Assembly (NCBI GenBank): GCA_958438515.1
Contig: CAUBRZ010000003.1
Span: 27,715 to 91,714 of the forward strand
Reading direction: 5' to 3'
Source of the DNA: an uncultured Clostridium sp.
GTDB lineage: Bacteria > Bacillota > Clostridia > TANB77 > CAG-508
DNA length: 64,000 nt
In this document: positions 20,068-30,586 of the stretch, in pieces
Numbering within the stretch: position 1 is the stretch's first letter
Layout: each line of letters starts with the position of its first letter
Translations under genes and position numbers: made by a program
The notes under the pieces: model-generated
Databases searched by the model: none
The model's input: the letters and a program-made list of their open reading frames with translations, nothing else
What the model was told of the DNA's origin: nothing

Positions 20068-22060
20068 TTAAGATTCTTCATTTACTTCCTGTTTTTCATC
20101 TCTTTTAGCTAGAAAACCAACTTTATACTTGTCCAAAATGTATCCTAAACTCTTCGAAAATTCTTTTAACATGACAATTTTTATTGAAGGATCTTTTCCT
20201 TTCAAATAGTCATCAATAATTTGCTTTAGCTGTTTTATATTTTTCATTTCAGGTTCTATTTGTTTTGTATATTTATCAGCTCTATCTATCAATTTTTCTT
20301 TAATTAGCACAATATCCTCATTAGTAGCACATGAAATTCTTTGGAACAATTGGAAAGGATCATAATATTTAAAAATTGGAATATCCATACATTCCTTATC
20401 AAATTTCTCATAAAATTGTTCCATTTTCATTGGAATGCATTTTATAATATCCTCTGCTTTTTCTGTATACATTTTATCATTTAACTGTTCATTTAACATA
20501 TTAAAATGTTTTAGTATATCTTCCATATCTTCTGCAACTTCTTCAATTGCAATTTTTCCTAATTCCTCTTCTACATTATCACAATATTTAGAGTTCAAAG
20601 ATGCTATATTCATGCCATTTAAAAATAATACTTTTAAAATTTTTAAATCATATTTTATAAGTCCTTTTCTTGAAAAATAGCTAAAATATGCAAATAGTTT
20701 TACAGTATCTATTAAATTTATTTTGCCTTCCTTTATTTCTGTAAGAACCTCTTCAATGACTCCATCAAATTGATCATCTGAAATTTTCCAATATTCTTCT
20801 GTAAGTAATCTCTTATATGCTGGTAAATTTTCAGTATCTATTGTATTTCTTATTGTTTCCATATTATCTTTAAAAATCTTCATATCAAATATACGAGTTC
20901 TTACATAATATTCAATAAATTTAAAGAATCTATATTCAGATTTAAAATTATAATAATAGTTATTATCAAATTCCTTTATATAAAATTGTCTATTATCCAT
21001 TAAGATTCTAGAAGATACTAATATAGATTTATATTCTTCATTATCCTTGATATTTACAAATTTATCTTTGGTTATTTTTCCTGCTTTTATTTCAAAAGAT
21101 ACAGCTATTGTAAAAATCAACATAGTTTGCATTACTCTATGATTTGTATTTGGATAAGATTTATTTACCATCTCATATATCTTTTTAAAATCATTTAGTG
21201 CATGTTTCAAAATTCTCAAATTTCTTGTTCCACTTCTATTAAAAGTAGAAATAATCAGTCCTGTATTTTCTCTTAAAAATCTAATTAAATCTGGATTATT
21301 TTCATAGCGCATTAAAATTCCATTTATAATATAATCAAATTTAGGTGCATATTCAAAAGTTTCACCAATTAATTTTTCCTTAATTCTCTCATAGTCATTT
21401 GCCTTATCAAAGACATGTTCTATCTTATCTTGAATTTTTTCTACCATTGGCTTATCAGTTTTATTTAGCTCATTTTGCTTATCTAATAAATATGTTGCGA
21501 TAAAAGTCTTCATCTCTAAATTAGAACTCTTTAGTTTAGTAGCTAATTCTTTTTCATTACAGATGATAATTGTTTTTATATGATCATGTTCAACAAAATT
21601 ATTGATATACCCTAAAATATCAATAACATCTACATTCGCTCTTTCTAAATCGTCAAAGCAAAGCACTTTATCATCAGTTGAAAAAAACTCTCCATAATCA
21701 ACTTTATCCCCATTTTGTGTGACACCAAAAAAATTGGCCATATCAATTCCTGTTTTTGCATATTCAGGAATTGTGTGTTGATCATTTGCGTTCATAAATT
21801 TTCTCAAGTTTTTATCCATTAACTGTGTGGTTTCAATAAAGATTTTTTTACTAATTTCTTCTAGATTAGATATTCCATATAAAGACATATAAATAGTTGT
21901 ATATCTTTTTCCATTTAACTGCATTGACTCTATTTTTTTCCTGATTTTATTATTCCAAAAATGAGTTTTTCCGTGACCCCCATTCTCCGTTTATCATTAC
22001 TGCATAATCAGTATAATCTGACCTTATATAATCTAAAATACTTTCAACTAAATCTTCCAT
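20068..22060 (-). CDS. KAP-family P-loop NTPase, CGG +1 frameshift in Walker A
   Basis: 663 residues with one +1 shift. From ATG 22060 (GGAGGAGAAC upstream) the protein reads VMINGEWGS, then in-frame CGG at codon 30, then GKTHFWNNKIRKKIES. Reading C-GGA completes a perfect Walker A G-x4-GKT. Without it the frame ends eight codons later and the ATPase lacks its P-loop. Walker B-like VLCFDDLERANVDVIDILGYIN is at about 115-135. The long helical C-terminal half is uncharacterised. KAP proteins include membrane-linked signalling and defence ATPases; no transmembrane segment is obvious here and no defence partners flank it. Confidence 0.8.
21971..21973 (-). other. CGG +1 frameshift site 5 (KAP Walker A)
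   Basis: TCA CGG AAA read as TCA C-GGA AAA ACT gives GEWGSGKT. The glycine before the Walker lysine is essentially invariant in P-loop NTPases, which fixes the decoded residue by family knowledge. Confidence 0.88.
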
Positions 22061-22089
22061 GTTCTCCTCCTTTGTTTTATGTTTGACTT

Positions 22090-22794
22090 TTAATCTTTTG
22101 CAATTGTTAAAACACCTATATTTTTAGGACTTGCTAGCTTTAAAACTCCACAACATTCCCTTACTGTACTACCAGTTGTAAAAATATCATCAACCAAAAC
22201 TATAGATTTATTTTCTAATTTTTTAACATTTTTCAATTTATATACATTTCTTACATTTATTAATCTATTTTCTTTATTTAGCTTACTTTGCTCTATTACA
22301 TTTTTAGTTTTAAAAAGACTATCATTATCTAAACATAGGTTAGTATGTTTTGCAATCTCTTTAGCAATTAAATAACTCTGATTATAGCCTCTTTGTTTAA
22401 ACCTTTTTCTACTAATCGGAACTGGAATAATTGTATCATAATTTTTTAAAAATTCAAATAACTTTTCATGTTTTAATAAAAAATTTGTAAACATTTTATA
22501 CAAATATGCATTATCATTAAACTTATAATTCAAAATACAACCTCTCACAATACCTTCATACTTAAAAGCATAAAAATGCTCAGAAAAATTATATTGACTA
22601 TAATCATATTTTTCAATCAAAAACTTAGCACGCCTTTCTAAAAGCTGCTTACATTTATTACACAAAAAATCCTTATTAATTCTTCCACATATACCACACA
22701 CAGGTGGAAAGATTAGGGGGACAGGACTAAAACATTTCATTTTTTTGTCATTTTTTGTCATTTCGTTGGGTATTACTTTTTTCTTATTATTCAT
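22090..22794 (-). CDS. comF: ComF-family phosphoribosyltransferase-like protein with transposon-altered 5' end
   Basis: About 234 residues. Zinc-finger-like CGICGRINKDFLCNKC (about 38-55) and the phosphoribosyltransferase-type VLVDDIFTTGSTVRECC (about 202) define the ComF family, needed for DNA uptake in transformable bacteria. The part before IFPPVCGICG is unusual (lysine-rich, no good ribosome binding site) and contains a GGGGACAGGA motif typical of the neighbouring RAYT element, so the native start was probably replaced by insertion. Start at 22794 is tentative; ATG 22740 is an alternative. Confidence 0.8.
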   Translation of the reverse strand: MNNKKKVIPNEMTKNDKKMKCFSPVPLIFPPVCGICGRINKDFLCNKCKQLLERRAKFLIEKYDYSQYNFSEHFYAFKYEGIVRGCILNYKFNDNAYLYKMFTNFLLKHEKLFEFLKNYDTIIPVPISRKRFKQRGYNQSYLIAKEIAKHTNLCLDNDSLFKTKNVIEQSKLNKENRLINVRNVYKLKNVKKLENKSIVLVDDIFTTGSTVRECCGVLKLASPKNIGVLTIAKD

Positions 22795-22798
22795 ATTT

Positions 22799-23563
22799 TT
22801 AACTTTCAGACTCACTTTTATGCAATCTTCTATAAATTGTTGTCACACTGATATCTAAAATGTTTGATAATTCTTTTTGGGAAAATTTATATTGATTTGA
22901 AATTAAATAACAAATAAATTTTTGAAGTAAAACTTTATCATTTCTTAATTGTTCTAATTTTATTTTTTCTTTTGTTAAAAATTCTCTTAATGGCTTTTTT
23001 AGACTTATTTTTTCATTTTCAAAATTTAGATTCTGATATTCTATAGACTTAAATTCTTTGATATAATTCTCTGGTGAATTAAAAATAAATTTTAATATTC
23101 TTGTATTTAAAAAACCTGTTTTATTGATGTAATCATTATAAGAAGAATATTTATATTTTCCTTCTTCTTTTGTTATATTAGCTTTTACCGGATTCATATG
23201 AATATATTTTATACAAGTATACATCTGTTTTTGATTAATTATTGGTTTTGATTTAAATCGATTTCTAAATACATACCCAACTCTATTTTTTCTTTTATTA
23301 TAATACATTGCATATCTTGCATTAACTTTTTGCATAAAATTACTAATATTTTGTATTTGACTTGAATAAAGCATTAGATGTGCATGATTATTCATAATAC
23401 AATATGCAATAATATCAATATTATATTTTAAGTAATATTGTTTTAATAAAGATAAGTATTTTTCTTTCTCCTCCTCTTCTTGAAATATAAGCTCTCTATT
23501 GATTCCTTGAACCATATGATGACATACAATTTCTCCTAATAAGTCTCTATTTCTTCTTGACAA
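22799..23563 (-). CDS. REP-associated tyrosine transposase (IS200-like Y1 domain)
   Basis: 254 residues. HUH/Y1 transposase with the HUH histidines in NNHAHLMLYS (about 69) and the tyrosine in the QKVNARYAMYYNKR helix region. NRFKSKPI and YIHMNPVKA are typical of TnpA_REP proteins. The C-terminal 60 residues form a helix-turn-helix (FSQKELSNILDISVTTIYRRLHK), common in the clostridial forms. One copy lies in this window. Confidence 0.88.
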   Translation of the reverse strand: MSRRNRDLLGEIVCHHMVQGINRELIFQEEEEKEKYLSLLKQYYLKYNIDIIAYCIMNNHAHLMLYSSQIQNISNFMQKVNARYAMYYNKRKNRVGYVFRNRFKSKPIINQKQMYTCIKYIHMNPVKANITKEEGKYKYSSYNDYINKTGFLNTRILKFIFNSPENYIKEFKSIEYQNLNFENEKISLKKPLREFLTKEKIKLEQLRNDKVLLQKFICYLISNQYKFSQKELSNILDISVTTIYRRLHKSESES

Positions 23564-23753
23564 TTCTTTTTTCTCCTTTCATATATTTTTTATAACTTTT
23601 TATATTTTTCAAAGTTACATAATATATAATGGATTATACTACATAATAATACTGTTTGCAAATTTTTTCATCGCATTTTTCCCTAAACTTAGCCCTTTTT
23701 TTACTTATTTTTGCAACCTTCGACAAAAAACAACTAGAAAAAGCGAATAAAAT

Positions 23754-23773
23754 AAGTAGTGTCCCCACTACTT
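23754..23773. repeat. REP-like hairpin at the recD2 3' end
   Basis: AAGTAGTG and CACTACTT are perfect 8-base arms around TCCC. On the minus strand the recD2 stop TAG lies within it, followed by TGGGGACAC. Confidence 0.7.
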
Positions 23774-25995
23774 CATTTTATATTCTAGTCCTGTATTTCT
23801 TTTTTTACTATCTATATTTTGCACCATAAATTCTATTAAATTTTCACTTCCAATTACAATTAATAACTTTTTTGCCCTCGTTATTCCTGTATATAAAAGG
23901 TTTCGTGTTAATAACATTGGCGATGATTGTGGTATTGCCATAATTACTACATCAAATTCGCTTCCGTTGTGCTTTATGTATTGTTATTGCATAACTATGT
24001 TCTATTTGATCTAAATCCGTAAAATCATACCATGCTATTTTTTCATCATCAAATTTTATTTCTATTTGTTTTTCTTTTTCATCAATTTCTAGAATTGTTC
24101 CAATTTCTCCATTAAAAACTCCTGATCCTATTTCTTTTTTTCCAGGCACATCCTTTTCCCAATAGATATCATAATTGTTTTTTATTTGCATTACTCTATC
24201 TCCTTGCCTAAAAGTTGCTCCCATTGATACTTTTTCTGGTAAATTATAAAGGTTTGGATTTAGATTTTCTTGTAAAATCTTGTTTAACTCTCTAGTTCCT
24301 AACATCCCTTTTTTAGTAGGAGATAATACTTGTATATTTTCAAAGAAATCATAATTTCCATATTTTTCTAATCTCCCTGTACATAAAGATACAATCTGCG
24401 ATATCATTTTTTCTTGATTACTTTCTTTTATGAAAAAGAAGTCTTGTATTGTATCTTCTCCTTCTTCTTGTTTTGTTAAAAAACCTTCCCCATTGTTTAC
24501 TCTATGTGCATTTAATATTATTTTGCTTTTTGCTGCTTGTCTAAATATTTTATCCAAATGTATAGTTGGAATCTTATTTGAGTGTATAAAATCTTTCAAT
24601 ATACTTCCCGGTCCCACTGATGCAAGCTGGTCAACATCCCCTACTAATACAAGTTTCGTACCTTGATAAATACATTTTAATAAATAGTTCATTAAAAACA
24701 TGTCTACCATTGATACTTCATCTACTATAATAATATCAGCATCTATCGGCGCTCCTTCATAATCATTTGTATTTTTATATAAATTGTCTTCATTTATTTT
24801 TCCAATTTCTAATAGCCTATGCAGAGTTGATGCTTCCTTTCCAGTTGTTTCTGTCATTCTTTTTGCAGCTCTTCCAGTTGGTGCTGCTAAAACTACCTTT
24901 TTCCCAGTATTTTCATATATATCAATTATATTTTTTATAATTGTAGTCTTTCCTGTACCTGGTCCTCCTGTTATTATTGTAACATTTTTTTCGTTAATTA
25001 ACTTTAGTGCTTCTTTTTGTTTTTCTGATAATTCTATATCTGTACTTTTTTCTACTTTTTTGAGTTCTGAGTTTAGATTAGATACCCTTTTTATATTTTT
25101 ATATTTTTGCAGTCTATTTATTCTAAAAGCTATTTCTTCTTCTGTATTATAAAATGAATATAAGTATACATATTCTTGATTTTCCCTCTTTTCAATCACT
25201 ATTTCGTTTCTTACTTTTAAGTAAATTATCCCATTTTCTACGTCTTCTGCTGTAACATTTAATAAAGATATTACAAATTCTATTAAATTATCTTTTTGTA
25301 CACAAGAATGCCCATTATATGTACTTCTAATTAATCCATATTTTATTCCGACTTGTTACTCTTTTTTCATTATTATAATCCATTCCTAATTCTAATGCCA
25401 TTTTATCTATTTTGCTAAAGTCTACACCTCTTGTTAAGTCTATTAATATATACGGATTTGATTCAATTTCTTCAATGGCTTTAGTTCCAAATAAATCAAA
25501 TATTTTTTTTGCATATTCTACTCCAATCCCAAATTTTTCTAAAAATCCTACTATTTGCCACACTTCCCAATTTTCAATAAAACTTTCAGAAATTTCTTGT
25601 GCTTTTATTTTTGATATTCCTTTTACTTCTGATAGTTTTTCTGGCTCATATCTAAAAACATGTATAGTTTCTTCTCCAAACTTTTTTATTATTCGTTTAG
25701 CAAGTGCTACTCCTATGCCTTTTATATTCCCATTTGACAAATATCTTTCTAATGCTTGCATTGTCTGTGGCATCATTTTATCAAATGTATCTATTTTAAA
25801 CTGTCTACCATACTCTTTATGTTCTACAAATTTTCCGATTAATTTTAAAGTATCTCCTGCATTTACAAATGGTAAATATCCAACTACTGTTGTTAATTCC
25901 TCATCAGTTTCAAAACTTGCAATTGTATAACCATTTATTTCATTTCTATAAATAATATCTTGTATTTCGCCTATTATTTCCATTAATTTCTCCAA
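23768..25995 (-). CDS. recD2: RecD2-type SF1B DNA helicase, two CGG +1 frameshifts
   Basis: 741 residues when read with two +1 shifts, the normal length for the RecD2/RecD-like ATP-dependent 5'-3' helicase. Part one (25995-25351): N-terminal domain and HhH repeats (YLSNGNIKGIGVALAKRII). First shift at codon 216 gives SGIKYGLIRSTYNGHSC. Part two: Walker A GGPGTGKTTIIKNI, DEVSMVD Walker B, VGDVDQLASVGPGS. Second shift at codon 677 gives IHKAQGSEFDVVIMAIP, then LLYTGITRAKKLLIVIG (motif VI). Without shifts neither the P-loop nor motifs V-VI would be in one chain. The stop lies in a REP hairpin. Confidence 0.9.
23964..23966 (-). other. CGG +1 frameshift site 6 (recD2, motif V)
   Basis: CAA CGG AAG read as CAA C-GGA AGC GAA gives H-K-A-Q-G-S-E-F, the signature of SF1 helicases. 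The zero frame stops four codons later. Confidence 0.9.
25348..25350 (-). other. CGG +1 frameshift site 7 (recD2, N-terminal part)
   Basis: AGT CGG AAT read as AGT C-GGA ATA gives S-G-I-K-Y-G-L-I-R, conserved in RecD2. The zero frame stops after six codons. Confidence 0.9.
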
Positions 25996-26125
25996 TCTTA
26001 TTTATTTTTAGTCTATCATATATACCCTTTATTTTCAAGCTTTAACAAGTATAATATATTATGATTTTATGAACTTATTTTCGACATAAATCCACATAAA
26101 AAATGAAATATTTTTATCCTGTCCC

Positions 26126-26470
26126 CTAAACATTATCAATTATATCTTTGCATTCTTTCCAATTAACTACTTCTAAACATTCATATTCATTTGATAGTTT
26201 TTTTAATATTTCTTTTGTGTTGTCTGTTGATTTTAAATCTGCCACAATTATGTTTTTTAGATATTCTTCTTTTCCATATAATATTCTAAATAGACTTGAA
26301 CGTAAAAACCCCTCTATTTTATCTTCTTGATTTTTTACAGCTATTATTAGGTATATCCCATCTGGTTGAAATTTTGTGCATGTATTTATATATATTATGT
26401 TTTTTATAATTTCAAATAAGCCATATATTGCTAATGTCCAAAAAATTGTATGTATAATAAATTCCACCAT
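26126..26470 (-). CDS. Hypothetical protein with one membrane segment
   Basis: 114 residues. N-terminal hydrophobic helix (about 5-30), then IYLIIAVKNQEDKIEGFLRS and IIVADLKSTDNTKEIL, reminiscent of a reduced glycosyltransferase-A-like fold, but too short for a firm call. Its stop TAG is part of a GGGGACAGGA motif like those of the RAYT element, so the 3' end may have been trimmed by an insertion or excision. Confidence 0.6.
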   Translation of the reverse strand: MVEFIIHTIFWTLAIYGLFEIIKNIIYINTCTKFQPDGIYLIIAVKNQEDKIEGFLRSSLFRILYGKEEYLKNIIVADLKSTDNTKEILKKLSNEYECLEVVNWKECKDIIDNV

Positions 26471-26559
26471 TTCCTATCCTCCTATTGTTTTATTATATGT
26501 TTATTTTTTAAAATAGCTACATTATATTTGTACTATTTTATAGTTAATTAGAATAAACA

Positions 26560-26600
26560 AATAAACTGAAATAGAATAAAATATTCTACTTCAGTTTATT
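26560..26600 (-). terminator. Terminator after the prepilin-like gene
   Basis: Eleven-base arms AATAAACTGAA/TTCAGTTTATT with an extended TAGAATA/TATTCTA stem, followed by TGTTTATT on the minus strand. Confidence 0.75.
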
Positions 26601-26637
26601 ATAATATTTATCATTATTTTAAGTATTTACAATATTT

Positions 26638-28044
26638 TTATGGTCTATTTTCATTTGAATATACATTATTTGATAAATTCTGGTCACTACACCAAATCTC
26701 ATACACATCAAATTGTCTTTCACTGTAGTATGTTCCTGACCAAACCGCTCCTACTAAAGCTCCTTCTGGAATATTTAAACTTCTCGCACAAAGTAAAGTC
26801 ATGTCTGTTACTCCAGAAGATTCACTTAAAAAAGAACCACAAAAAGACTTACAATCTGTAATAGAAGTTCCTAAAGCAAGCACTCCTGAATTTTCTACTA
26901 CATATGTAGCAGGTGTTTGACAATAGATAGTAATATATTTTCCTTGACATTGTTTATCTATTTTAAATTTTAAATCATCACCAACACAACCTTCAGCTTT
27001 TCCTACTTTCGAAAATGTAGAAAAATCTCTATCAAAGCATTCCTTTGGTAAGGCATCTGCTGCATATCCTTCTTCTGGTTCAACCATTCCGTTTAGTGTT
27101 AATGTTGGATAATCTCCACTACCTGTTGATGTAATCCATGTATCAGATTGTTTTTCATTTCCTGCTTTATCATATGCTTTTACAGAAACTCTATATTGTG
27201 TATTTCTTGATAAACCTTCAATTTCATATGTATTTGTAGTACTTTCACCTTTTTCTTCATTGTCAATATAGTATTTATATTTAGCTATTCCACTACTTGC
27301 ATATTCTCCTGTTGCATCATCAGCATCTTCTGCATTTGTTACTATTTTTATACTGGTTGCTTTAGCCTTTGAGCTATTAGTATCAATTTCACATTTTTTT
27401 GGTGGTAATTTATCTATGTTTTTTATTATGATACTACTTGTTTTTGACTCTGCACCATCTGTTGCTGTAAATATATATGTTCCATTTGTACTTATTATAT
27501 ATAATCCCTTACTATTTTTTGTCAATTCATTTTGAGCTGTTATATTTACATTTCCACCATTTGTACTTTCTGCTGTTACTCTTAAAGTTATATCTTGGTT
27601 TGTATCTTCATTTGTACTCAATTCGTATTCTATATTTATTCCTGTAACACTATCTCCTATTCTTACTTTCAAGTTTTCATCTATTGTATAATCGTATCCT
27701 TTATATTCTCCTGTTATTTGCTTACCATTTAGTTTTGCTGTTATTCCTTCTAAATCTTTACTATTTTCTAATTGCCCCGGTTCTTCTTCACTTCCTGCTA
27801 ATGTTTCTAATGTTACTTTATTTCCTTTTTGTAATTCTTCTGCTTGTATTGCTGCTATTGCAAGTTCTATTTCTTCTCTTATTTCTGCCTTTTTTGTTTC
27901 CTCTTTTGCAGTTGTTGCTTTAGAAAGTAATCCATTTTCTCCTGTTAAAGTTGCAATGCTTATTCCTGCTAAAATCAATAATACAATTATTGTGATTACC
28001 AATGCTATTAATGTTATACCTTTATTCTTGTTTAGTTTTATCAT
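26638..28044 (-). CDS. Prepilin-like secreted protein with fibronectin type III domain
   Basis: 468 residues. N terminus KNKGITLIALVITIIVLLILAG is a type IV prepilin-like leader and helix with G before the hydrophobic segment. An extended helix (AEIREEIELAIAAIQAEE) follows, then Ig/FN3-like beta domains (TYEIEGLSRNTQYRVSVKAYDKAGN, about 285-310) and a cysteine-containing C-terminal region. No pilus assembly genes flank it, so it is an orphan pseudopilin. Such proteins are frequent in uncultivated clostridia; the ligand is unknown. Confidence 0.8.
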   Translation of the reverse strand: MIKLNKNKGITLIALVITIIVLLILAGISIATLTGENGLLSKATTAKEETKKAEIREEIELAIAAIQAEELQKGNKVTLETLAGSEEEPGQLENSKDLEGITAKLNGKQITGEYKGYDYTIDENLKVRIGDSVTGINIEYELSTNEDTNQDITLRVTAESTNGGNVNITAQNELTKNSKGLYIISTNGTYIFTATDGAESKTSSIIIKNIDKLPPKKCEIDTNSSKAKATSIKIVTNAEDADDATGEYASSGIAKYKYYIDNEEKGESTTNTYEIEGLSRNTQYRVSVKAYDKAGNEKQSDTWITSTGSGDYPTLTLNGMVEPEEGYAADALPKECFDRDFSTFSKVGKAEGCVGDDLKFKIDKQCQGKYITIYCQTPATYVVENSGVLALGTSITDCKSFCGSFLSESSGVTDMTLLCARSLNIPEGALVGAVWSGTYYSERQFDVYEIWCSDQNLSNNVYSNENRP

Positions 28045-28227
28045 TTTTTATCTCTCCTTCTTTTGTAATTTTTATGCAGGATAACCTGTAATTTTAATAT
28101 AGCACATTTTTTTTAAAATTTCAATATAATGTTTTTATTTTTTATAATTGTAAAATAAAATAAATAATTCTACAATACTAACAATAGATTTTATATTTAT
28201 TTTCCCATCACAACACTTGGACAAAAC

Positions 28228-28265
28228 AAAAAAGATAGACTACCATATAGTAATTTATCTTTTTT
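28228..28265 (-). terminator. Terminator of the S10-spc-alpha cluster
   Basis: AAAAGATA and TATCTTTT arms with internal imperfect pairing, then six Ts on the minus strand, 20 bases after rplQ. Confidence 0.75.
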
Positions 28266-28284
28266 ATCAATATTTTAATTATTC

Positions 28285-28821
28285 CTAAATAAGTTGTAAT
28301 ATTGCAACTTCTGCTCCGTCTCCTCTACGAGGTCCAGCTTTTATTATACGAGTATAACCTCCTACATTTTTACCAGCATATTTTGGAGCTATTTCATTAA
28401 ACAATTTTGATGGTAAATCTACATTATTACCTTCACTATCTTTTACTTTATTTAATGTTTTCATCATTTTTCTTCTAGCATTTAATCTAGATGGCATATC
28501 TTTTTGTCTCTTTTCAGTAGTTTCTTCTTTTACTACTTTTAAATATTCTTTTCCGTTTTTGCTTTTTACTAATTCTGTTTCTTTGTTACCTTTTGCATCT
28601 AATTTAGCTTTTACTACTTTAACATCTACCATCTCAAAGTTGTCTTTTTCTTTTATTGCAAGTGATATTAAACTATCAGCAATTGATTTTACTTCTTTAG
28701 CTCTAGCTAAAGTTGTTTCAACTTTTCCATACATAATAAGGTCAGTTGTTAAAGTTTTTAGCATTGCCATTCTTATATCTGTTGGTTTTCCTAATTTTCT
28801 ATTAGTAGCCAATTTTTTCAC
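28285..28821 (-). CDS. rplQ: Ribosomal protein L17, with internal insertion
   Basis: Large-subunit protein near the exit tunnel. The N terminus KLGKPTDIRMAMLKTLTTDLIMYGKVETTLARAKEVK and C-terminal GGYTRIIKAGPRRGDGAEVAILQL are classic L17. At 178 residues it is longer than the usual 115-130. The extra about 50 residues (VDVKVVKAKLDAKG to EETTEKRQKD) are charged and lie in the middle. Last gene of the cluster. Confidence 0.95.
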   Translation of the reverse strand: MKKLATNRKLGKPTDIRMAMLKTLTTDLIMYGKVETTLARAKEVKSIADSLISLAIKEKDNFEMVDVKVVKAKLDAKGNKETELVKSKNGKEYLKVVKEETTEKRQKDMPSRLNARRKMMKTLNKVKDSEGNNVDLPSKLFNEIAPKYAGKNVGGYTRIIKAGPRRGDGAEVAILQLI

Positions 28822-28840
28822 TCTCCTTTAACCCTAATTT

Positions 28841-29788
28841 TTACTCGTCTTCTTTAGCAAAATCTAATCCTAGTGAATGTAATTTTGCTGTTACTTCGTC
28901 AAATGATTTCTTACCTAAATTTCTTACTTTCATCATATCTGTTTCTGATTTATTTGTTAAATCTTCAACTGTAGCAATTCCAGCTCTTTTTAAACAATTG
29001 AATGATCTTACAGATAATTCTAATTCTTCAATTGACATTTCTAATACTTTTTCTTTTTTAGATTCTTCTTTTTCTATCATAACTTGCGTATTTTTTGTAG
29101 CTTCTGATAAATCTATAAATAATTCTAAATGTCCTGTCATTACCTTAGCTGCTAAACTTAAAGCTTCATGTGCTTTTAAGCTTCCATCTGTCCAAACTTC
29201 GATTACTAATTTATCATAATCAACCATTTGTCCAACTCTTGTATTTTCTACTTGATAGTTTACTTTTTTTACAGGTGTATATATTGAATCTATTGGAAGT
29301 ACAGATATGTCTTGATTTGGCTTTTTATTTTTATCTGATGAATTGTATCCTCTACCTCTATCAGCTGTCATTTCCATTTTTAAGTGTCCACCTTCAGAAA
29401 CAGTTGCTATATGTAAGTCTGGATTTAATATTTCAACAGTTCCATCTGTTATAATATCTGATGCTAAGACTTCTCCTGCACCTTTATAATCAATTCTTAA
29501 CACTTTTTCTTCATTTTCATCAAATTTTAATCTTACATTTTTAAGATTAACAATAATCTCTGGCACATCTTCTACCACATTTTGTATACTTGAAAATTCA
29601 TGTAATACTCCATCAATCTTTACACTTGTTATGCTACATCCTGGAAGTGATGAAAGTAAAATTCTTCTAAGAGAATTTCCTATTGTTACTCCATAACCTC
29701 TTTCTAATGGTTCACATACAAATTTTGCATAATTTTTTGTATCATCGACTTCTAGACATTCAATATTTGGCTTTTCAAATTCTATCAT
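28841..29788 (-). CDS. rpoA: RNA polymerase alpha subunit
   Basis: 315 residues. N-terminal dimerisation domain ([20 protein letters not shown]) and C-terminal DNA-binding domain ([21 protein letters not shown], about 250-270). Placed between rpsD and rplQ as usual. Confidence 0.97.
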   Translation of the reverse strand: MIEFEKPNIECLEVDDTKNYAKFVCEPLERGYGVTIGNSLRRILLSSLPGCSITSVKIDGVLHEFSSIQNVVEDVPEIIVNLKNVRLKFDENEEKVLRIDYKGAGEVLASDIITDGTVEILNPDLHIATVSEGGHLKMEMTADRGRGYNSSDKNKKPNQDISVLPIDSIYTPVKKVNYQVENTRVGQMVDYDKLVIEVWTDGSLKAHEALSLAAKVMTGHLELFIDLSEATKNTQVMIEKEESKKEKVLEMSIEELELSVRSFNCLKRAGIATVEDLTNKSETDMMKVRNLGKKSFDEVTAKLHSLGLDFAKEDE

Positions 29789-29904
29789 TTTTACCTCCTA
29801 ATATTCGAGAGTATATCTCAAATTTTTTAAAACTGTATAAGTTTTGACTTTTATAAGTAAAATTTTTAAAGTTTTGATTAAACCTTTTTTATTACTTTTA
29901 GTTA

Positions 29905-30531
29905 TTATTTTGAGTAAAGCTCTACTATTAAATGTTCTTCGATTGGAATATCAATATCTTCTCTAGACGCTAATCTAATTACTTTACCACTTATGTTTTT
30001 ACTATCTTTTTCAAGCCATGCAGGTACTGGTCTTTTGCTAGATTCTTCTACATTTACTTTGATTGTAGGATTATCTTTTTTACTTTCTCTAACTGTTATA
30101 ATATCTCCTGGTTTTACTAAATAAGATGGAATATCTACTTTTTTACCATTTACTTCAAATTGTGCATGGTTTACAAATTGTCTAGCTTGTGCTCTAGATA
30201 CTCCAAACCCTAATCTATAAACAACGTTATCTAATCTACTTTCTAAAATTTGTAATAAGTTTTCACCTGTTACACCTTTTTTATTAGAAGCCATTTCAAA
30301 ATATTTTCTAAATTGTTTTTCTCCGACTCCATAATATGCTTTTGTTTTTTGTTTTTCTCTTAATTGAGTTCCGTATTCAGAAAGTTTTGCTCTTTTTTGT
30401 CCATGTTGTCCTGGTGCATAATTTCTTCTTGATATACTACATTTATCAGAATAACATCTTTCACCTTTTAAGAACAATTTTTGTCCTTCTCTACGGCATC
30501 TACGGCATTGTTCGTCTTTATATCTTGCCAT
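29905..30531 (-). CDS. rpsD: Ribosomal protein S4
   Basis: 208 residues. S4 with zinc-type N terminus ([23 protein letters not shown] cluster cysteines at about 9-31) and S4 RNA-binding domain ([15 protein letters not shown]). Primary 16S binder. Confidence 0.97.
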   Translation of the reverse strand: MARYKDEQCRRCRREGQKLFLKGERCYSDKCSISRRNYAPGQHGQKRAKLSEYGTQLREKQKTKAYYGVGEKQFRKYFEMASNKKGVTGENLLQILESRLDNVVYRLGFGVSRAQARQFVNHAQFEVNGKKVDIPSYLVKPGDIITVRESKKDNPTIKVNVEESSKRPVPAWLEKDSKNISGKVIRLASREDIDIPIEEHLIVELYSK

Positions 30532-30586
30532 TTTTTTACTCCTTTCATTCTACTTTTCCATTTCTTTTTATGAATTTTTTATAAAA

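Larger units (their letters stand above)
22714..23773 (-). mobile_element. RAYT (REP-associated tyrosine transposase) element
   Basis: A single-domain transposase gene flanked by GGGGACAGGA/GTGGGGACAC-type motifs: one at 22714-22727 inside the 5' part of comF, and a hairpin with AAGTAGTG/CACTACTT arms at 23754-23773 overlapping the recD2 stop. Such motifs are the usual partners of this transposase class in clostridia. Exact ends are inferred. Confidence 0.65.

Noticed and set aside
20068..22060. KAP ATPase as part of an anti-phage defence island
   Set aside because: Neighbours are spoVT, comF and recD2, not defence genes; a single KAP gene is not enough evidence.
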